Shown: positions 12,252-24,573 of the stretch, one piece after another
Position numbering within the stretch: position 1 is the first letter of the stretch
Layout: the number at the start of each line of letters is the position of its first letter
Assembly: GCA_014281115.1 (NCBI GenBank)
Contig: JACONQ010000013.1
Span: 1,292,501-1,356,500, forward strand
From: Laburnicola sp. R22_1
Taxonomy: Eukaryota > Ascomycota > Dothideomycetes > Pleosporales > Didymosphaeriaceae
Length of the DNA: 64,000 bases
Reading direction: 5' to 3'
Notes under the pieces: model-generated
What the model saw: the letters and a program-made list of their open reading frames with translations, nothing else
The model's database searches: none
Told to the model about the DNA's origin: nothing
Translations under genes and position numbers: made by a program

Positions 12252-12878
12252 TGACCGCGGGGCAAGTGCGCGTATCAAGGCCGCAAGGGCGAGAGCGCAC
12301 GCGAAGGATTACGCCGTCGCGATGCAGCACTTCAAGTCCGCGCGAGGCCCGTTGCGGTCTCGTTGGTGAATGTGATGTGAGGATGGTTATGGGGGTGGAG
12401 TGCCACGACGCGGTGAAGGAGGAAGCTGGGCGCAGCCGATGGCGTGAGTGCAGCTGTCAGGCGGAGACGTCAATGGTGAAAAACGGCAAACGCAGCTGCA
12501 GGATACGTGATGTGTGAAATAGGAGAAGGGAAAAAGAAAAAGGAAAAGGACCAATTGATGACGGATTCCTACGTCGCGCAAATGGGGAGACGCGACCAAA
12601 ATGATTTCCCTGATTCGACGTTGCCCTTGGCAAGATGACGGAGGCCGCATGCTGGCTTTGCATCATGTCCGAGCTTGCGGGAGAACCAGCACGTGCAATC
12701 ATCTCGTCGCTGATTCCTCCCCTTTGACATGCCCACGGGCGAAAGCACACCTTTAGCATTTTGACTTCGGCGGTTGCAATGTTACATGGACGTGTTATCT
12801 TTGCGAGCATGTGCTACCCTGTGGAGTACAACAAAAGCATTGATCGGAACACCAATATATCTCGGTCTTGATGACTTC
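12252..12878. other. intergenic between PCT1 and CIA1
   Basis: Holds the upstream region of PCT1 and the 3' flank of the WD40 gene. No further gene seen. Confidence 0.5.
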
Positions 12879-14243
12879 CTATGCCGGAGCCGCACTCGAT
12901 TGTGCCCCAGCCGGACCTTCGCGCTCCACTCCCTTCTCGTCCAACACCCACACCCGAACCTCCCCATCATCCCCAGTACTCAATATCACCTCGTCCCCCT
13001 CCCTCTTCCCGTTATCTGCTCGATCCGCCCACGCTACATGATTGAGCTCAAAGACATCATGCGCCGAAAAGAGTTCGGCAAGTACAACCCACTCGGTCAG
13101 CCGTCTACCGTCGTCGCCCATAACCGTGTCTCCGTTCGCTTGTGTCCCTTCTGTCTGCCCTCCGCCGGTCTGCGTTTGAGGAGGGGCGTTCCTCCATCGC
13201 TCTTTGTAGACGATGATTTTACCATCGCTACCGGCGGAGACGAGCAGGCCTGTGCGGTGAGACCACGAGAGAGAGTAGATGGCGCGCTCGTGATGCTGAG
13301 GGAGGATAGCCTCTTGATACCAGTCTTCGTCGATGGCTGTGCTGCGAATGATGCTCGGTATCCCCGAGTTCGCCTCGTCCCTCTCCTTGGGCCTTCTCCT
13401 CCATATCCTCACCGTACAGTCGTCCGAACAAGTCGCCAGCCGCGGCCCCGACCTTTCCAATCCCTCTACATGCGCTCTCTGCTCCTCACTCAAACCCTCC
13501 CTCTGGGCCCTGAAGTCTTTCTTTCCCATGCCCGCACCCTCAAACTGGGCCCACCACACCGTCATCTTATGGCCGTCAATACACGCCACCTGCACCCAAT
13601 CATCGGTATCCTCCCTGTACAGCCGCACACTGTCGTCATAGCTCGCGCTCACTAGTAAGTCCTCCTCGGGATGCCACGCCACGCACTTGACATCCCCATC
13701 ATGCTCCTGCAGCACCGCCACCGTCTCGAAATTGTCCTCCTCCAGCTCCTCCCATATCCACACGCTCTTGTCCCGCGAACACGTAGCCAGATACTGCCCC
13801 GAGGGACTCCAGTCCAGGCTCTTGATCTCAGACTCGTGTCCGTCGAGTATGCACGCGAACTGGTATTCGTCGTCGTCTTCTTCCTCGTCGTCACCGCCGT
13901 CCGAGGTGGTAAAGTCTCTCTCGGTGGAGCGGTCCTGCCGCCGCCAGATGCCCGCGCTCGCATCGAAGCTCCCCGTAGCCAGCACGTTCTGGCCCCGCAC
14001 GCCGGGTTTCCAGCTCACGCTCCTGATGCTACGCTTGTGCCCGCCCGTGATGGTATGCAACAGCGTGAAGGATGTGAGACTGTAGACGCGCACGCTGCGA
14101 TCTGAGCACGCGGTTGCGACCATGGGCTGCGAGGGGTGGGGCACCGTTTGCCATGTTCGCGAGGTCGAGGGCGGCGAGAGCGTTGCAAGCGGTCGGATTG
14201 CGTGCGTCGGCGAGTACGCGCTGCCCGAGGGCGGGGATGGCAT
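12879..14243 (-). CDS. CIA1: cytosolic iron-sulfur assembly WD40 protein
   Basis: Intronless, 454 aa. A seven-bladed WD40 protein matching Cia1, the platform of the CIA targeting complex (with Cia2 and Met18/MMS19) that hands Fe-S clusters to nuclear and cytosolic apoproteins. Repeats are visible through GH...W/D dipeptides: CSDRSVRVY, GSFDASAGIW, CSRDKSVWIWEE, SASYDDSVRLY, CSDDCTVRIW, SAGSDGKIIVY and STGDDGEVRVW. The segment HEGDVK-like (QEHDGDVKCVAWHP) followed by DDWVQVACIDGHKMTVWW is characteristic of this family. A fungal insertion, rich in Asp/Glu, lies between blades 2 and 3. The ATG at 14243 is chosen; upstream in-frame sequence has only non-ATG starts. Confidence 0.92.
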   Translation of the reverse strand: MPSPPSGSAYSPTHAIRPLATLSPPSTSRTWQTVPHPSQPMVATACSDRSVRVYSLTSFTLLHTITGGHKRSIRSVSWKPGVRGQNVLATGSFDASAGIWRRQDRSTERDFTTSDGGDDEEEDDDEYQFACILDGHESEIKSLDWSPSGQYLATCSRDKSVWIWEELEEDNFETVAVLQEHDGDVKCVAWHPEEDLLVSASYDDSVRLYREDTDDWVQVACIDGHKMTVWWAQFEGAGMGKKDFRAQREGLSEEQRAHVEGLERSGPRLATCSDDCTVRIWRRRPKERDEANSGIPSIIRSTAIDEDWYQEAILPQHHERAIYSLSWSHRTGLLVSAGSDGKIIVYKERWRNAPPQTQTGGGQTEGTQANGDTVMGDDGRRLTEWVVLAELFSAHDVFELNHVAWADRADNGKREGDEVILSTGDDGEVRVWVLDEKGVEREGPAGAQSSAAPA

Positions 14244-14702
14244 TGTCGTATGCACGCGGGGAAGTTGCCGGTAGAGCTGACAAGGCGGCGAGCATGCAAA
14301 ATGCTGTGCTCTCGTGTCAAGCTTCGAAGCCGGCGGCACGAGGGAAGCTGTCGGACGTGGGGCAGCCAAAAGTTCGTGTTGACGTCTGTCGCGCTAAAAG
14401 TTGCCCTGTCAGCGCACCAGCACTGTCGGGACTCGGAATCATTCAGATGCATCATGAAGCCGTCATCAGGCCCGAACGTGTTTTTATGTTATAAACAATG
14501 GTTGCCCAGTCTATCGTAACTCGTAGCATGAAAATAATGCAATAATCAGGAAGCCTTTCAACCACGAGCCTCTCCGGATGTCATGCATGTACCGCCCAAT
14601 TTCCGCCCCAGAAACACCATTGTACGACTGTTATGGGTATCAGGCCAGAAACATAACCACGCTAGGAAAGAAAGTGCCCTAAGGCATATGAGGAGCCGAA
14701 GC
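14244..14702. other. intergenic between MHYT gene and CIA1
   Basis: Promoter side of CIA1 and 3' flank of the MHYT gene. Open frames here are antisense or extension shadows. Confidence 0.5.
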
Positions 14703-17437
14703 TTATCGCGGCGGAGAGTAGTCCACAGCCAGAGGTCCCGCGTGAGGGTCGCGGAAAGACATGGTGATGGACAACAGTCGGTCCGCCAAAGTGAGCTGTT
14801 CGCTGTCGCCAACTCCAGCTTGTGATCGGTGGCCCATCTCTCCCAGCTCCATTTGTGCACCATCCTGGTCTTGGCTGATGACGACCTCCTGGCTGACCAT
14901 GATGCCTCCGAACGGATTGTTGTTGGTGTTACTAGCCGTGTCCAAGCTAGTCTGCGAAACCTGTACCAGTCCCTTTTCCGAGCTACTGTCCGCATTCACA
15001 GTGTTTTCCGACGCTACCCTGCCACTGGATCGGAACATGTTGGCCCAACCGCCGTACCGTGATGGAGGAGGCGCTTTATCGCCCGAGGGTGCGAGGAGCG
15101 AGCTGAACTCTTTGTGGTTCTGATGCGCCAGGATGGCATGGTCGGGACATCCAGGATAGCTCCTCAAGTTCGTCTTGAAGAAGGAGAGCGGCATGTATTG
15201 CAGCTTCTGGCTTTGCAAAGATTGGCTGTACACCTCCTTGATTCCACAGAAGGCGTACACGGTAGCTTGTGATGCATCAACCTGTCCATGCGCAATGTCG
15301 AGCTGTTGAGATGAGAAAGTGGCATGGCGGAGTGCGGGCTCTGGTACTTGGGCCAGGAGCTCTTGGATACGGTGTCGAAACTTCTCTAGGAAAACGTCGC
15401 TTGAATTAATCGAACCTGCGCCAGAGTGGATCAGGTCGAGACATTCGTTGAGGGTGAGGCCGTTGAAGGATTCCAATATCTTCATTTGTTGCGCGCTGAC
15501 ATCTCCCGAGATGAGTTTTACCATGGGAAGCTGATCGGGAGTTGCTTTCGGGACGACGACATCCAGGCCTCTCATCACCGGAGACGGACGGAGCAAGAAA
15601 GCTGCTAGATGAGTTCCAGTAGTAGGGATAGCCGGCTTCCGCTCACAGTAAGTCTGTAGTCGCCCAACAAGCTCATTCAGATCGTGTCGTGAAATCTGCA
15701 TGCTGCGCGCAAGCTGGTCACCGATTTGGTCCGTACTGGCAAAGCGGTACCCGATATTTTGAAGCCGACGAGCCTCTTCAGTCCCAACCTTGCGCGTCAG
15801 CACAAGGAGCTGCCCTCTGCCGAACAGAACGTTATTAGCATGTCCGACCTCGACATCCTTCTGCGCCACGTTGACGTCAGTGGCGATAATTGTCTTGCCT
15901 TGGGCGTCCCTGAACAAGGTCTTTGTGAGCAACGTGCCGGTAGTGAAGACGTCCTCGAACAGATGACCTAGGTCCTGTAGCCTCGTTTCCATGCTCCTTG
16001 CAATATCCTGGGCTGTAACGCAGAACATCTCGCGAAAAATTGCCGAGTAGCTAGCATCTCCTTCGTCTTCCCCAATCGTCGAGTCTGGGCTTTGGCTACC
16101 CGATGGTATACTCTCTTGAAGATAACCAGTATGTTGCAAGTGATTCCGCATTGAGGGTATTAATTCGGTGATGCTTCCCCAGTGTCGGGACACACGGAAC
16201 AGCCACTGAAAAACGGGGTGCCGGGTGTTAAATTCTTCGTCAAACGTCTACGTTGTCGTTAGCTGACCTGTCATATAGTAATGATCGCCGATTTCTGTAC
16301 AGCCATCCTGTGTATTATACATCAAGGGACAATGGATTGTACGGAAACGGAAAACGGATGGCCTGGCGCTGTAAGACCGGGGATATTGGGTGACTCACTC
16401 TTCGATGAAATTGTCGGGTAATGGTTTGACAAGGCATCAAGCCTCCCGGAGTGACAAGAAGCTTGCCTTCCTCGTCGAACGTTGCGATAGCGAGAACGAC
16501 CTGCTTCGCGCGGTCCCTCTGTTTCTTTTCCTGTCGCTGCCTGATGAATCCCATGGCAAAGCACACAGCACATGCTCCCAAGCACTAGAGCTATTAGCAC
16601 CTGTCTCGAGATCTGGCAACGTCGCAGAATGACTCACCAAGCACACAGCCACAATGACATTGATGTTGCGCTTATTTCCAGGCGCTGCCTCATACCCAAG
16701 AATCTCATAAGATGTGCCTGCCGCAGCTGTCCAATGCATACCACAGACGGCGATAGCCAAGAAGCAGGCGACGAAAATTCGACGCCAGATATTGTTCATC
16801 CAATGCCGGCTCCAATGGAAGAACAAACTGAACGCGATGAAGCAGGATGCGACTGCTATGACAGAAGCTCCAATAATGTACGCTAGGTCCAGATGCAGTC
16901 GATAGTTGGTTGTTCCTTGGTTGCCTAGATAGTGCATCTCCGTCACGGAGGCTCCGCAACATACACCACACACCACTAGGGCCACGTAGCGTGTAGTTGA
17001 GGTCCGGTTGCCCTTGCAGAAATGGTCGGCGACTTGGAGACCGAGGAATATGACGACGATAGGTATGAGCGCTGAGATGGCGGTGTACATGGCACTGTAG
17101 TAGAGCTGGATTTGTTCCTCGCCACTTCCAAGTATGATTGCCCGGTTACCGACGAAATGCATACACCATATCGCTACAAGGCCGAAAGAGATGGAGCAAG
17201 CAGCCAACTGTACCCTTAGAGGAAGTTAGTCTCGAGTCAGGCGTGTGCCTTGCAAAGCGTATGTTGAGGGTCATACCAGCTGCGCCATCCGGAACCAGAT
17301 TTTCGTCGATGAAGAAGCTCAACTGTCGTGAACGCTCCAATGAGGCTCACGATGTAAGAAACAAACACGAGATAAGGAAGGTAGTGGATTCCGGGTCTGG
17401 ACCCGATAGGGTACAGTTCCTCGATAGTCGACGACAT
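14703..17437 (-). CDS. MHYT-domain integral membrane signalling protein
   Basis: Exons 17437-17277, 17214-16638, 16584-16399 and 16247-14703; 822 aa. The N-terminal third has about seven TM segments with the repeated MHYT-like motifs CMHFVGN, EMHYLGN and CGMHW, proposed in this family to bind a metal such as copper and sense a diatomic gas. A long cytosolic region follows (SRHWGSITELIPSM onward, about 510 aa), conserved only in fungi, with a Ser/Gln-rich C-terminus. Each junction keeps frame: intron 1 phase 2, others phase 0. Intron 3 (16248-16398) is unusually long at 151 bp, and its acceptor is fixed by the FDEEFNTRHPVFQW motif. No enzyme domain is seen. Ligand and role are unknown. Confidence 0.88.
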
Positions 17438-19632
17438 ACTCGCACAGTTCTCAGCCAACAGCTGTTGGTAAAGTCAGTTGAGCATGTCCAGCATAGGAGC
17501 AGACGGACGCACTTACGTGTGGTTGAGCAAGTCGCGATGCCTTGCCGGACAGCTATATGAGCGAATCCTTCCCCGCCCGTTGTGTCCCCAGTGACTTCGT
17601 TGTGGTAATACGGAGGCGTTAATGGGCGTATTGATCAGGCAGATCCCATGTTCGAATGCTTTCCAATTGGTCGAGTTCGTGCGGACGGAACACACCCCAC
17701 GGAATTGCTTTTCGAGTTGAGGGTTGAGGGAGCTGAATGGTGCGCGAGCAGCAAACGAACGACGATCACAGCGGGTACAAACCACGCGGCGCGGGCTAGG
17801 TATATTCTTTGTACCCCGGCTGCTTACTGTACCCTGCATGCCGTAATGCAAATGGCATCGCTGCTGCATCAGCACGGGGCGGTTCCACGGTTTGCACGCC
17901 TCGCCAGGATCGAAAATTCAAGCCGGCGTTCCGGACCTTGCCTTGTTGCGTATCGAGGCCGTTATGCCAATATACATACCTAGGAATCGCCCAGACGCCA
18001 TCGACTTGCGGTACACTATACGCAAACTTAAAATTAACAGCGTAGTCGGCCAGGGCTTCAGGATTGCAACGAAGGGCCACTTAGCGACCGCGGCATCTCG
18101 GGTAGGCTGGCGAGCATGCGGATCGAGCTGAAAGGACGTCATCCCAGACAATAGTAGATGTCTAGGTGCAATAGCGGTCTAATTGAGCCGGCCATGCTAA
18201 TACGGTATAGCCTACCAATGTTCGTCGAGCGAGCAGTAAGCACGCCGCACCCAACCAGATGCCAGGATACCACCGCGGTAGGAAACACACTAGGTAATTG
18301 CGCGGCCATCGTCGGCGAGACTTCGCCACTTCATCATGTTGCTCCGCGCCGGTGCCTCGACTCGATTGTATTGCGGTTGGGAAACAGTGCGGAAACAAGT
18401 CGGATGTTCAAACTCGTGATGTGCGCGGCAAAATACCTTTGTAGGAAGAGGCGAGTGAGAGGCGAGTACGATCGCCCGGTGCCCCTGCAAAGCCCATCTC
18501 GAGGGGCTACCCCGCGAGCGCCCGGCTTGGCTGGATGCCTTACTGGGCCTCTTGGCATCCTGCGCCGTCGAGGGTGCGCGACCATGATTGCAGACAATTG
18601 AAATGAAGAACGCATCGTGTTGTGCGTACATATTCCGGCTTTATTCTGTATCTCGTATTACTATGACATGGATTCTGGCAAAGAAGGTTCTGCGATACGC
18701 AGGGAGATTGCAGACGTCGGCAGTCAGGGGAAAAGGAACACGACAACGTCAGACCATCAGCCCATTCGTACCGGCTGCCTAAATACTCGAATAAATTGTA
18801 CGCAGGAGTGTTCCCAACTGTACAGGCATGGAGAGCGCACGCATCCTACAAATTTGTTGGCTCGGTGCAGATTGCCAACATGATCTGCTTCGCTTGTCGG
18901 AAGACATACCCCTTCCGCATACCAAGGTAGCCCCTGGCAGCCCTGGTCATTGTTATGCACACCAGGCTCCTACAGGAAGAAAAGGCCCGATAATATCCAC
19001 GCAGGGGCCTGCACAACATACCTATGCAGCATTTTTCCCCTATTGAAAAGCCATGTACATTGCATACATGATAAAGAATCCCTATACTGTACAAAATCAC
19101 AGCTTCAGGGCATTAGCAACATGTTGTTAGAATCACCAAAATCTAATTAGCAATGCTCCTTGTCTGGCAATGACTGGCATCAGGCGTTCAACGTGTCCGC
19201 GTTCCTGCATTGATCTGTGAAACAAAGTGGAGACCGAAAGTTTTGCAGACCCAGCGACTTGGGACAGAAGAAGACGCTAGGCAGCTACAGAGCCGTCCAG
19301 CCTGGTTTATAGCGCTACTCATGTACGTATTGTTGACTCCCCGCAGGTGACACGGTGTAAGCAAGTTCGAACGTCATTGATGCTCTAGTGCCACCGATAC
19401 AGCTGGCGCAGTCCAAGTTCAGCAAGCCTAGGTAGGATAAGTGAAATGCGAAACATCGCATCCAGGAACTGTAGCAAAATTGTAGAGACTGCTGGGTGCT
19501 TCCAGATCGTTGTCATGTGCGCGAACAAAGTTTGCTCTGCCATCCGAGGCTCATTCACTTTCCTATTGGGGACCTCTTTCCACAATGTGCCAAAGCAAGA
19601 TGATGGTATCACCAGTCCAATGGCATGAGACC
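17438..19632. other. 2.2 kb without a convincing gene
   Basis: Only short frames without domain similarity or supported splicing. No terminal repeats, target duplications or tandem arrays were noticed. Confidence 0.5.
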
Positions 19633-21545
19633 TCAGAAGCCGAGGATAAGGTCTTCATCCTCCGCAGACGGCGCAAGTTCTCCACACTGCAATCTGCAAT
19701 CTGCTGGTTCCCCATCGCGATGAAACAACGGACGGTTCAACGTGCCGTGCTCAATAGTAAGTTGTTTCCCATTGGGGGGGATTTCCACATCATCGACGAC
19801 ACTCTCGACGGGTAGGCGGCAAGCATTAACACCATTGTCGGTGGCAGGAGTGACCAATGGGCGACTCTTGGATTCGGTGTGGACAGCTGTCGTACCGAAC
19901 GTCATGTCGTTTGTGCTGGATGGTCTATTTGTTTCATCTAATGCGTATTGATCATAAGGCGATTCTTCTTCGAGGAGGTGGTCGTCAGTCTTCAGACTGT
20001 CGCGCTGGCTGCTTGGAGTAAAAATGGGCAGCTCTCTTTGACAAATATCCTGACTATCGTTGCCGAATGCGTCGGTATCCCTGTACTCCTCTAGAATTTC
20101 TCCGAGGGCCGCATTATTGGCAGTAGAATGGAATGCAGGGGCACATAGGATCTGGATCGGACCAGGCAATGCTTTCGACAGATGACTTTTCTGATTGTGG
20201 ATCCAAACGCGATCGACAATAGCCGATGCCACGTTGTCGACTAGCTCTTGGCCGGCCAGATCTTGACCAAGCTTGCGGCTGAGTGGGACATCGGCAAGCG
20301 CCGTGACTTTAGCTTGTAAAGATGCAGTTTTCGCTACCAAGCTTATACGAGCGAGTGAACGGGCGAGAGTTGGCCCAAGATGAGTCGTGTAAGAACATGC
20401 CTAGAAGGTACAGCAAGTCAGTGATTGATGCAATGTACGGTGACATCGGTTAGTGTCCAAAACTTCACATACGGAAAGATGTCCTGGCCGCCACAGAGCT
20501 GGAGCAATATCAGCCAAGCCGTTCGTGAAGGTATTGGCCTTGAGTTTTAAGCTACATATTGATCCTCTCAAATTGTTGCATATCGATAGGCGTATAGCAG
20601 CATCTGTCATGATGGCGAGTTGCTCCAGATTAAATGATGGAAGAAGTTTGGTTGCGACGAGAGGAACACCGGACATACTGACGCCCTTCCTGCGGCTGGT
20701 TGAGACTGCGCTCAGCCAAGGCTTCACTCTCCTGTCTGGTGAAGCTGATCGGTGTGGCCTCTTCCGCCTTGTGTGGAACTGACCAAAATTGCCCTGTGCA
20801 GGGGTTTTGCTCTCACCGCTCAGAGAGTCAAGATTTCCGTCTAGTATTTCAGGAGTCTTGAGCTCTTCCGTAATAATTTCTGCAGGGGCAAGAGTGTCGG
20901 GAACTTCTACAACTGAGTTCTCCGCTTCCTGCTTCGGAGGTTTCCGGGGCGCTGCCGCCCTAGGGTTTCTGCTTCTGGTCCCAGATATTACCATGATAAA
21001 TGCCACTGATTGCAGCAGAACAGTTGGTACCCCCTCCGGAGGTCGCACGCCTGCTGTAGTTAAGCCTGTGGTAATGTGATCAGCCTTCGATGGGAATCGA
21101 GTATCTTCGCGACACTGGTCAACGTTGAGGTGTAGTCTTCCATGGGTTGGTGCATAGTTAAGAGGCAGAGTTAGACAGAGATTGAGCTGCTCCCATGCCT
21201 GCCTTGTCAGCGGGCAACCTGGCAGATGTCTTTAAAACGTACTGGAGCGTTGACAATACAGTCTCCAAGCCTTCGGAGTTGGTGACCGTCGACAGGTTCC
21301 CCACCTTTGGTAACGTCCAATGAGATGTGCATGGCAGTCGCGCGTCCGACCCAAATGCTTCCTGACGACAGGTAGCCCAACAGATCGTTGGTCTTGAGCT
21401 GTTGAAGGTCCAAGCCGTGGTGCTGTCGTTGATGGTTATTTGCATGCTGCTGTGGTGAGAGAGTGATCAATGTTGTGAGCCACAGCTCGAGATTGGCAGA
21501 TTGGCCGGCGAGGACTGCGCGTCCTAGCTCTATTGTGCGAGACAT
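19633..21545 (-). CDS. protein of unknown function
   Basis: Tentative exons 21545-21243, 21114-20473 and 20400-19633; 570 aa. Intron 2 (20401-20472; GTATGT, TTCTAG, with a CACTAAC branch point) is well supported. Intron 1 (21115-21242) uses GTACGT and a CAG acceptor and is the only combination I found that keeps frame. The protein starts MSRTIELGRAVLAG, then has a Gln/His-rich stretch, a basic region rich in Pro/Arg/Lys near the middle (RSRNPRAAAPRKPP, HTRRKRPHRSASPDRR), and an acidic, Ser/Asp-rich C-terminal third. This looks like a nuclear, largely disordered protein. I do not recognise a family. It is divergent from the thioesterase gene, with about 200 bp between starts. Confidence 0.55.
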
Positions 21546-21747
21546 GTCTCTCCGAGCTGAGGCCGAGGCGCCCGGAGGAAGCTCAGCTGGTCGCTGGTGG
21601 AGCCCCGGTCGCTGGTGAGAAGGTGACGGTGGGGGGTGACGGTGAGCGGTGGTGAGGGGTGACGCGGGTGCGACCTCGGGGGTCCTCAACGCCAAGACCA
21701 CAACACGCGCTCACAACCCCGCCAGGGCAGCAACACCATCCCATGTG

Positions 21748-23227
21748 ATGGCGCACCTCTCTCGCACAGCAGCGCGGCGCCTCGGCTGCGCGGCCGCGGG
21801 CACTTATGCCCAATTGCTTCTTCGGCGACCGCCTACCGGGCTGGCGACGGGTCGCGCCTTCCATTCCAGCTCCCCGCAGCGAACCGACGGCGTCTTCCGC
21901 GAGCTCACGGCACAGCGCCTCCAGACGCCATGGATTGAAGCGCTCCGGAAGCAACAAGAGGATGGCACCAGCCCGGCCGCGCCATCTGGGACACCGCAAG
22001 TGCCAAAAGAGCGGAAACTGACCCCCAAGCGCATGCAGGACAGCTTCTCCAAGGTGGTGTTGCCGCTGGCGCAAGATCCATGGCTGCTCGATACATACCT
22101 CAATTCATCCGGGCATATACGCCTGGGCACGATATTCATGGACCTTGATGCCCTCTCTGGCATCATCGCATACAAGCATACGGGCGACGACGTCACCACC
22201 GTCACCGCGAGCTGCGATCGAATCGTCATCAACCACCCCTTGACTGAGATATGCGACCTCGAGCTATCCGGAAAAGTCACGTACGCGTCGGGCAGAAGCA
22301 GTATGGAGATCACCATGCAAGTTGCCAAAGCGCCACAAGAAGGCCAGACCATCAAGAACGAAGACGTCCTCATCCACTGCACTTTTACCATGGTCTCTCT
22401 TGATCCTGGCACCAAGAAGTACGCCTGTCCCACCTATTTTCCATGCACATACTTCACGCTGACACATGTACAGGCCCGTCAACGTGAACCCCCTCGTCGC
22501 CGAAAGCCGGGAGGAAAAGCGTCTCTATGCCCTCGGCGAACGTAACTCCAAAATCCGCAAACAACGCAAAGACAACGCGCTTACGAAACATACCCCCGAC
22601 GACCTCGAGTCCGATCTCATTCACGCCTTTTGGCAAAAACAACTCCAATACCATGACCCACACGACGAGCTCCGCAAGCCTGACAACGCACACTTCATGG
22701 ACACTACACGTCTGCAAACGGCCACTATCATGCAGCCGCAAAACAGGAACAGACATCATTTCATGATATTTGGAGGCTTCTTGCTCAAGCAGACATTTGA
22801 GCTGGCGTTCACGACTGCCGCCGCGTTTGCGCACGCCAGGCCTACCTTCGTGTCGCTCGATCCTTCAACATTTCGGAATCCAGTCCCCGTGGGCAGTATA
22901 TTGTATTTGACTGCGACAGTGGTATATACTGATCCGCCTCTCATTGGCGCCCCCGGCGAACAGTTCGATGCGGGGAGCGCGTACACCAGGGTACAGGTCC
23001 AGGTTGATAGTAAAGTTCGAGACGTCGAACACGGGAGGAGTAAGCCGACAGGGACGTTCAACTACACCTTCAATGTCGAGAAGAACATCAGGGTAGTCCC
23101 GCGAACATACCAGGAGTTTATGTTGTATCTTGATGCGAGGAGGAGAGCAGCGCAGGTCAAGGAGACGCTACAAGAAGAGGGCGTTGGCTTGAGCCCCAAG
23201 ACTGCTGAGCAGAGCATCACTGAGTAG
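21748..23227 (+). CDS. mitochondrial acyl-CoA thioesterase, ACOT9-like
   Basis: Exons 21748-22418 and 22474-23227; 474 aa. Intron is 55 bp, phase 2, GTACGC/ACAG. Double-hotdog acyl-CoA hydrolase of the ACOT9 type. Seen: an Arg/Ala-rich mitochondrial presequence (MAHLSRTAARRLG, then RAFHSSSPQR), a first hotdog with HIRLGTIFMDLDALSGIIAYKH, and a second with HHFMIFGGFLLKQTFELAFT and a long beta region to KNIRVVPRTYQEFMLYL. It releases CoA from acyl-CoAs in the mitochondrial matrix. The ATG at 21748 is the first in the presequence frame; an upstream GTG extension is not used. It shares a short bidirectional promoter region with the minus-strand gene at 21545. Confidence 0.88.
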
Positions 23228-23611
23228 GGAAGCGACTTGCACAGTACTAAGACAGCAGCCCGATTACCGTGTCCGAGGACACTCGACCTTTCATCCTACG
23301 GCTGTAGCAACAATTGCATACTCGAATCGGCTGAAAAAATGGGAACCATGTGCGTCTAATTGCCGCGGCCCTATATGATGCATTGAATCAAACCAAAAGT
23401 TACATGGGAACGTGCATCAATAACAAAAATGTCAACGCTTTCTCATCGCTCTACGAGTTCGTCTAGAGTACGTTGACATGGTGCATATGCCTCCGTACTG
23501 ACGCCAGTAACCTAGCAAGCGCTCTCTGCTTCAGCAGCCAGCTTATCAAGCTCCAAATCCACGTTTCTTGTCTTCTATTTCGGCGGCGGGCCAAGGAACA
23601 CACAAAACAAC
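23228..23611. other. convergent intergenic gap
   Basis: 3' flanks of the thioesterase gene and of the minus-strand gene at 23612. Nothing else seen. Confidence 0.5.
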
Positions 23612-24573
23612 CTATCTAGACTGGCAGGTAGACTCGCCTGCATCAATCACAATTAGCTCTTTCGCCCTCTCATACACAGATGCCGATCTACTCACCGCTT
23701 TAGCCCACTGCTTGAACTCCCGCTCGTCTAGAGTCTCCTTTCCTTCCAGCAACTTCTCCGCTTCCACACCAAAACCATCATTCCGCATCGCATTGCACAT
23801 ATCTGCCAGCGGTCTCAGCGCGGGCATCGCGACTCTCAGCGACTCCCTCGAAGGCAGTGCAGAAGAGGGAGGAAGAAGGCGATCAGCCAGTGGCTCCAGA
23901 GCCGTTATCGGCCTCCGCTGACTGGACCTGAGCGATGACGGCGCCGGGTACCGAATCCGACACAAGACGTCGAGCACATCGTCCTTGGTCGGCACGCCCG
24001 TCGGCGGTTCAGGGTGCGCCAGCGCGGAAAATATGAAACTCACTCTGGCGGTTCGCGAGCGGGCGCGGATCGCAGGCTCCTTACCTACATCTGCCGATTG
24101 CGAGAACATGTAGTCGCTGCTCCGTGTGAGCAGGGCAAGAGAGCGCAGCAGTGCATCTTTGGTGAAGGGCACCTCTGTTGCGAAGGGGAAGCTGGCGTGG
24201 GAAAATAGGAGCAGAGACAGTGCGGGAGAAGCGGCTTCTATTTGGTTTGCTAAATAGCGATGGATTTTTGCGAGGTGAACTTGCACGTCTTTGATGTTGA
24301 CTTCGTTGGTAGGTCGACTGGGGAAGGAGGCCAATAACTGCTCGAAGAAGTCGAGTTTCGAGGCACTGACGGCGGCAGCTTGGTAGTCCGGGCTGCCTGA
24401 TTTGACGAGCGTAGTCCAAAGCTCGTAGATATCATCTAAAGCACTGTTAACTCAGACGGGTCCATGGTCCAAGTACGAAGGGAAGTACCTGTTGTTGCCG
24501 ACTCCGCCCATTCATCGAAGGTCGGAGGTTTTGGGGACCGAGAAATGCCGAGGCGGGCAGTTAGGCGTTGCAT
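23612..24573 (-). CDS. helical protein of unknown function
   Basis: Exons 24573-24489 and 24435-23612; 302 aa. The 53-bp intron (GTACTT, TTTAG) is in phase 1, and joining gives DDIYELWTTLVKSGSPDY. It starts MQRLTARLGISRSPKPPTFDEWAE. The protein is soluble and mostly helical. A block with DVQVHLAKIHRYLANQIEA, followed by FTKDALLRSLALLT, looks like a regulatory or scaffold domain. I do not recognise the family. A GTAAGG in the middle could hide another short intron, but the frame stays open without it. Confidence 0.65.

Noticed and set aside
12774..13655. 293-aa plus-strand ORF
   Set aside because: Antisense to the CIA1 WD40 gene, whose repeats are unmistakable.
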